A stretch of DNA of 33,801 bases. Origin: Planctomycetota bacterium (lineage in GTDB: Bacteria; Planctomycetota; UBA11346). The position numbers and the translations under genes were made by a program. Where the stretch lies: NCBI GenBank assembly GCA_025055595.1, contig JANWWU010000103.1, positions 1 through 33,801 of the forward strand, in the 5' to 3' direction. How positions within the stretch are numbered: the first letter of the stretch is position 1; the number at the start of each line of letters is the position of its first letter. Under the pieces are notes generated by a model. That model made no database searches, was not told the DNA's origin, and worked only from the letters and a program-made list of their open reading frames with translations. Positions 33,668 through 33,801 of this stretch are shown here, piece by piece.

Positions 33668-33801
33668 AAGCGGCGGCAGCGCGTTGGTTGTCGAAGCTGC
33701 GCAGATAACATACGTGGAGTTCGGAGATCGCGCTCCAGCAGGGCGACGCGGGCCTCTGCCAAGCTACCACACCGCGAGATGTGATGCTACGTGCCCTTGC
33801 A
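33668..33801. other. No recognisable gene; end of window
   Basis: The last 134 nt are slightly less GC-rich than the rest. I see no supported open frame, RNA or repeat apart from a weak TGGAG/CTCCA pair near 33714-33734. Because it lies just after a tRNA 3' end, an integrated element could begin here, but nothing in the window shows this. Confidence 0.4.

Overview
The window is a gene-dense, very GC-rich stretch of bacterial chromosome. GC is roughly 70% by eye, and the codons of every confident gene end mostly in G or C. It holds 28 protein genes (one cut by the window edge) and one tRNA. An outer membrane is implied by BamA, an LptF/LptG pair and an MlaE-family permease. A DUF4914 protein, a small GGQ-only release-factor-like protein, a Ser/Thr kinase with an N-terminal zinc ribbon and a stand-alone MshEN-domain gene beside pilT and pilB together suggest a high-GC member of the Planctomycetota or a related diderm lineage. 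This placement is inference from gene content; no rRNA or other decisive marker is present.

Layout. (1) 1-2157: the end of an F1Fo ATP synthase operon (atpG 3' end, atpD, atpC), running by a 4-nt overlap into an RNase D gene, then a DUF4914 gene and an OFA-type MFS transporter. (2) 6365-7105, minus: a YugP-type membrane zinc peptidase. (3) 7209-11686, minus: pheT coupled by an ATGA overlap to a GH3 glycosidase. (4) 11762-14513, plus: Nudix hydrolase, MlaE-like permease and hisD, overlapping one another. (5) 14503-17449: a GGQ protein (minus), a STAS protein (plus) and lptF-lptG (minus). (6) 17540-20918, plus: pilT, an MshEN gene and pilB, ending at a hairpin. (7) 21166-22020, plus: an MlrA/CarH-like regulator whose C-terminal domain looks degenerate. 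(8) 21971-23646, minus: an OppF-like ATPase and a DUF374 acyltransferase; bamA runs divergently to 26163. (9) 26153-29312, minus: a LysM lipoprotein, rdgB, an orphan histidine kinase and an aldo/keto reductase as one tightly packed unit. (10) 29353-31478, minus: a zinc-ribbon Ser/Thr kinase with a secreted partner protein. (11) 31564-33432: isocitrate dehydrogenase and a divergent small winged-helix regulator, with a strong palindrome over the predicted icd start site. (12) 33535-33609: tRNA-Asn, followed by 192 nt with a hairpin and no recognisable gene.

Most of this is housekeeping: energy metabolism, translation, envelope assembly, type IV pili and the TCA cycle. I see no phage, IS element, CRISPR array or defence island. 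The most interesting signals are regulatory. Six genes without a clear Shine-Dalgarno have a TAnnnT box 6-10 nt before the start codon, as expected for leaderless mRNAs, and two of these share the same TTGCCG-N15-TAnnnT layout. The icd/winged-helix intergenic palindrome is the clearest candidate for an undescribed regulatory circuit. No stretch over 300 nt lacks a gene.
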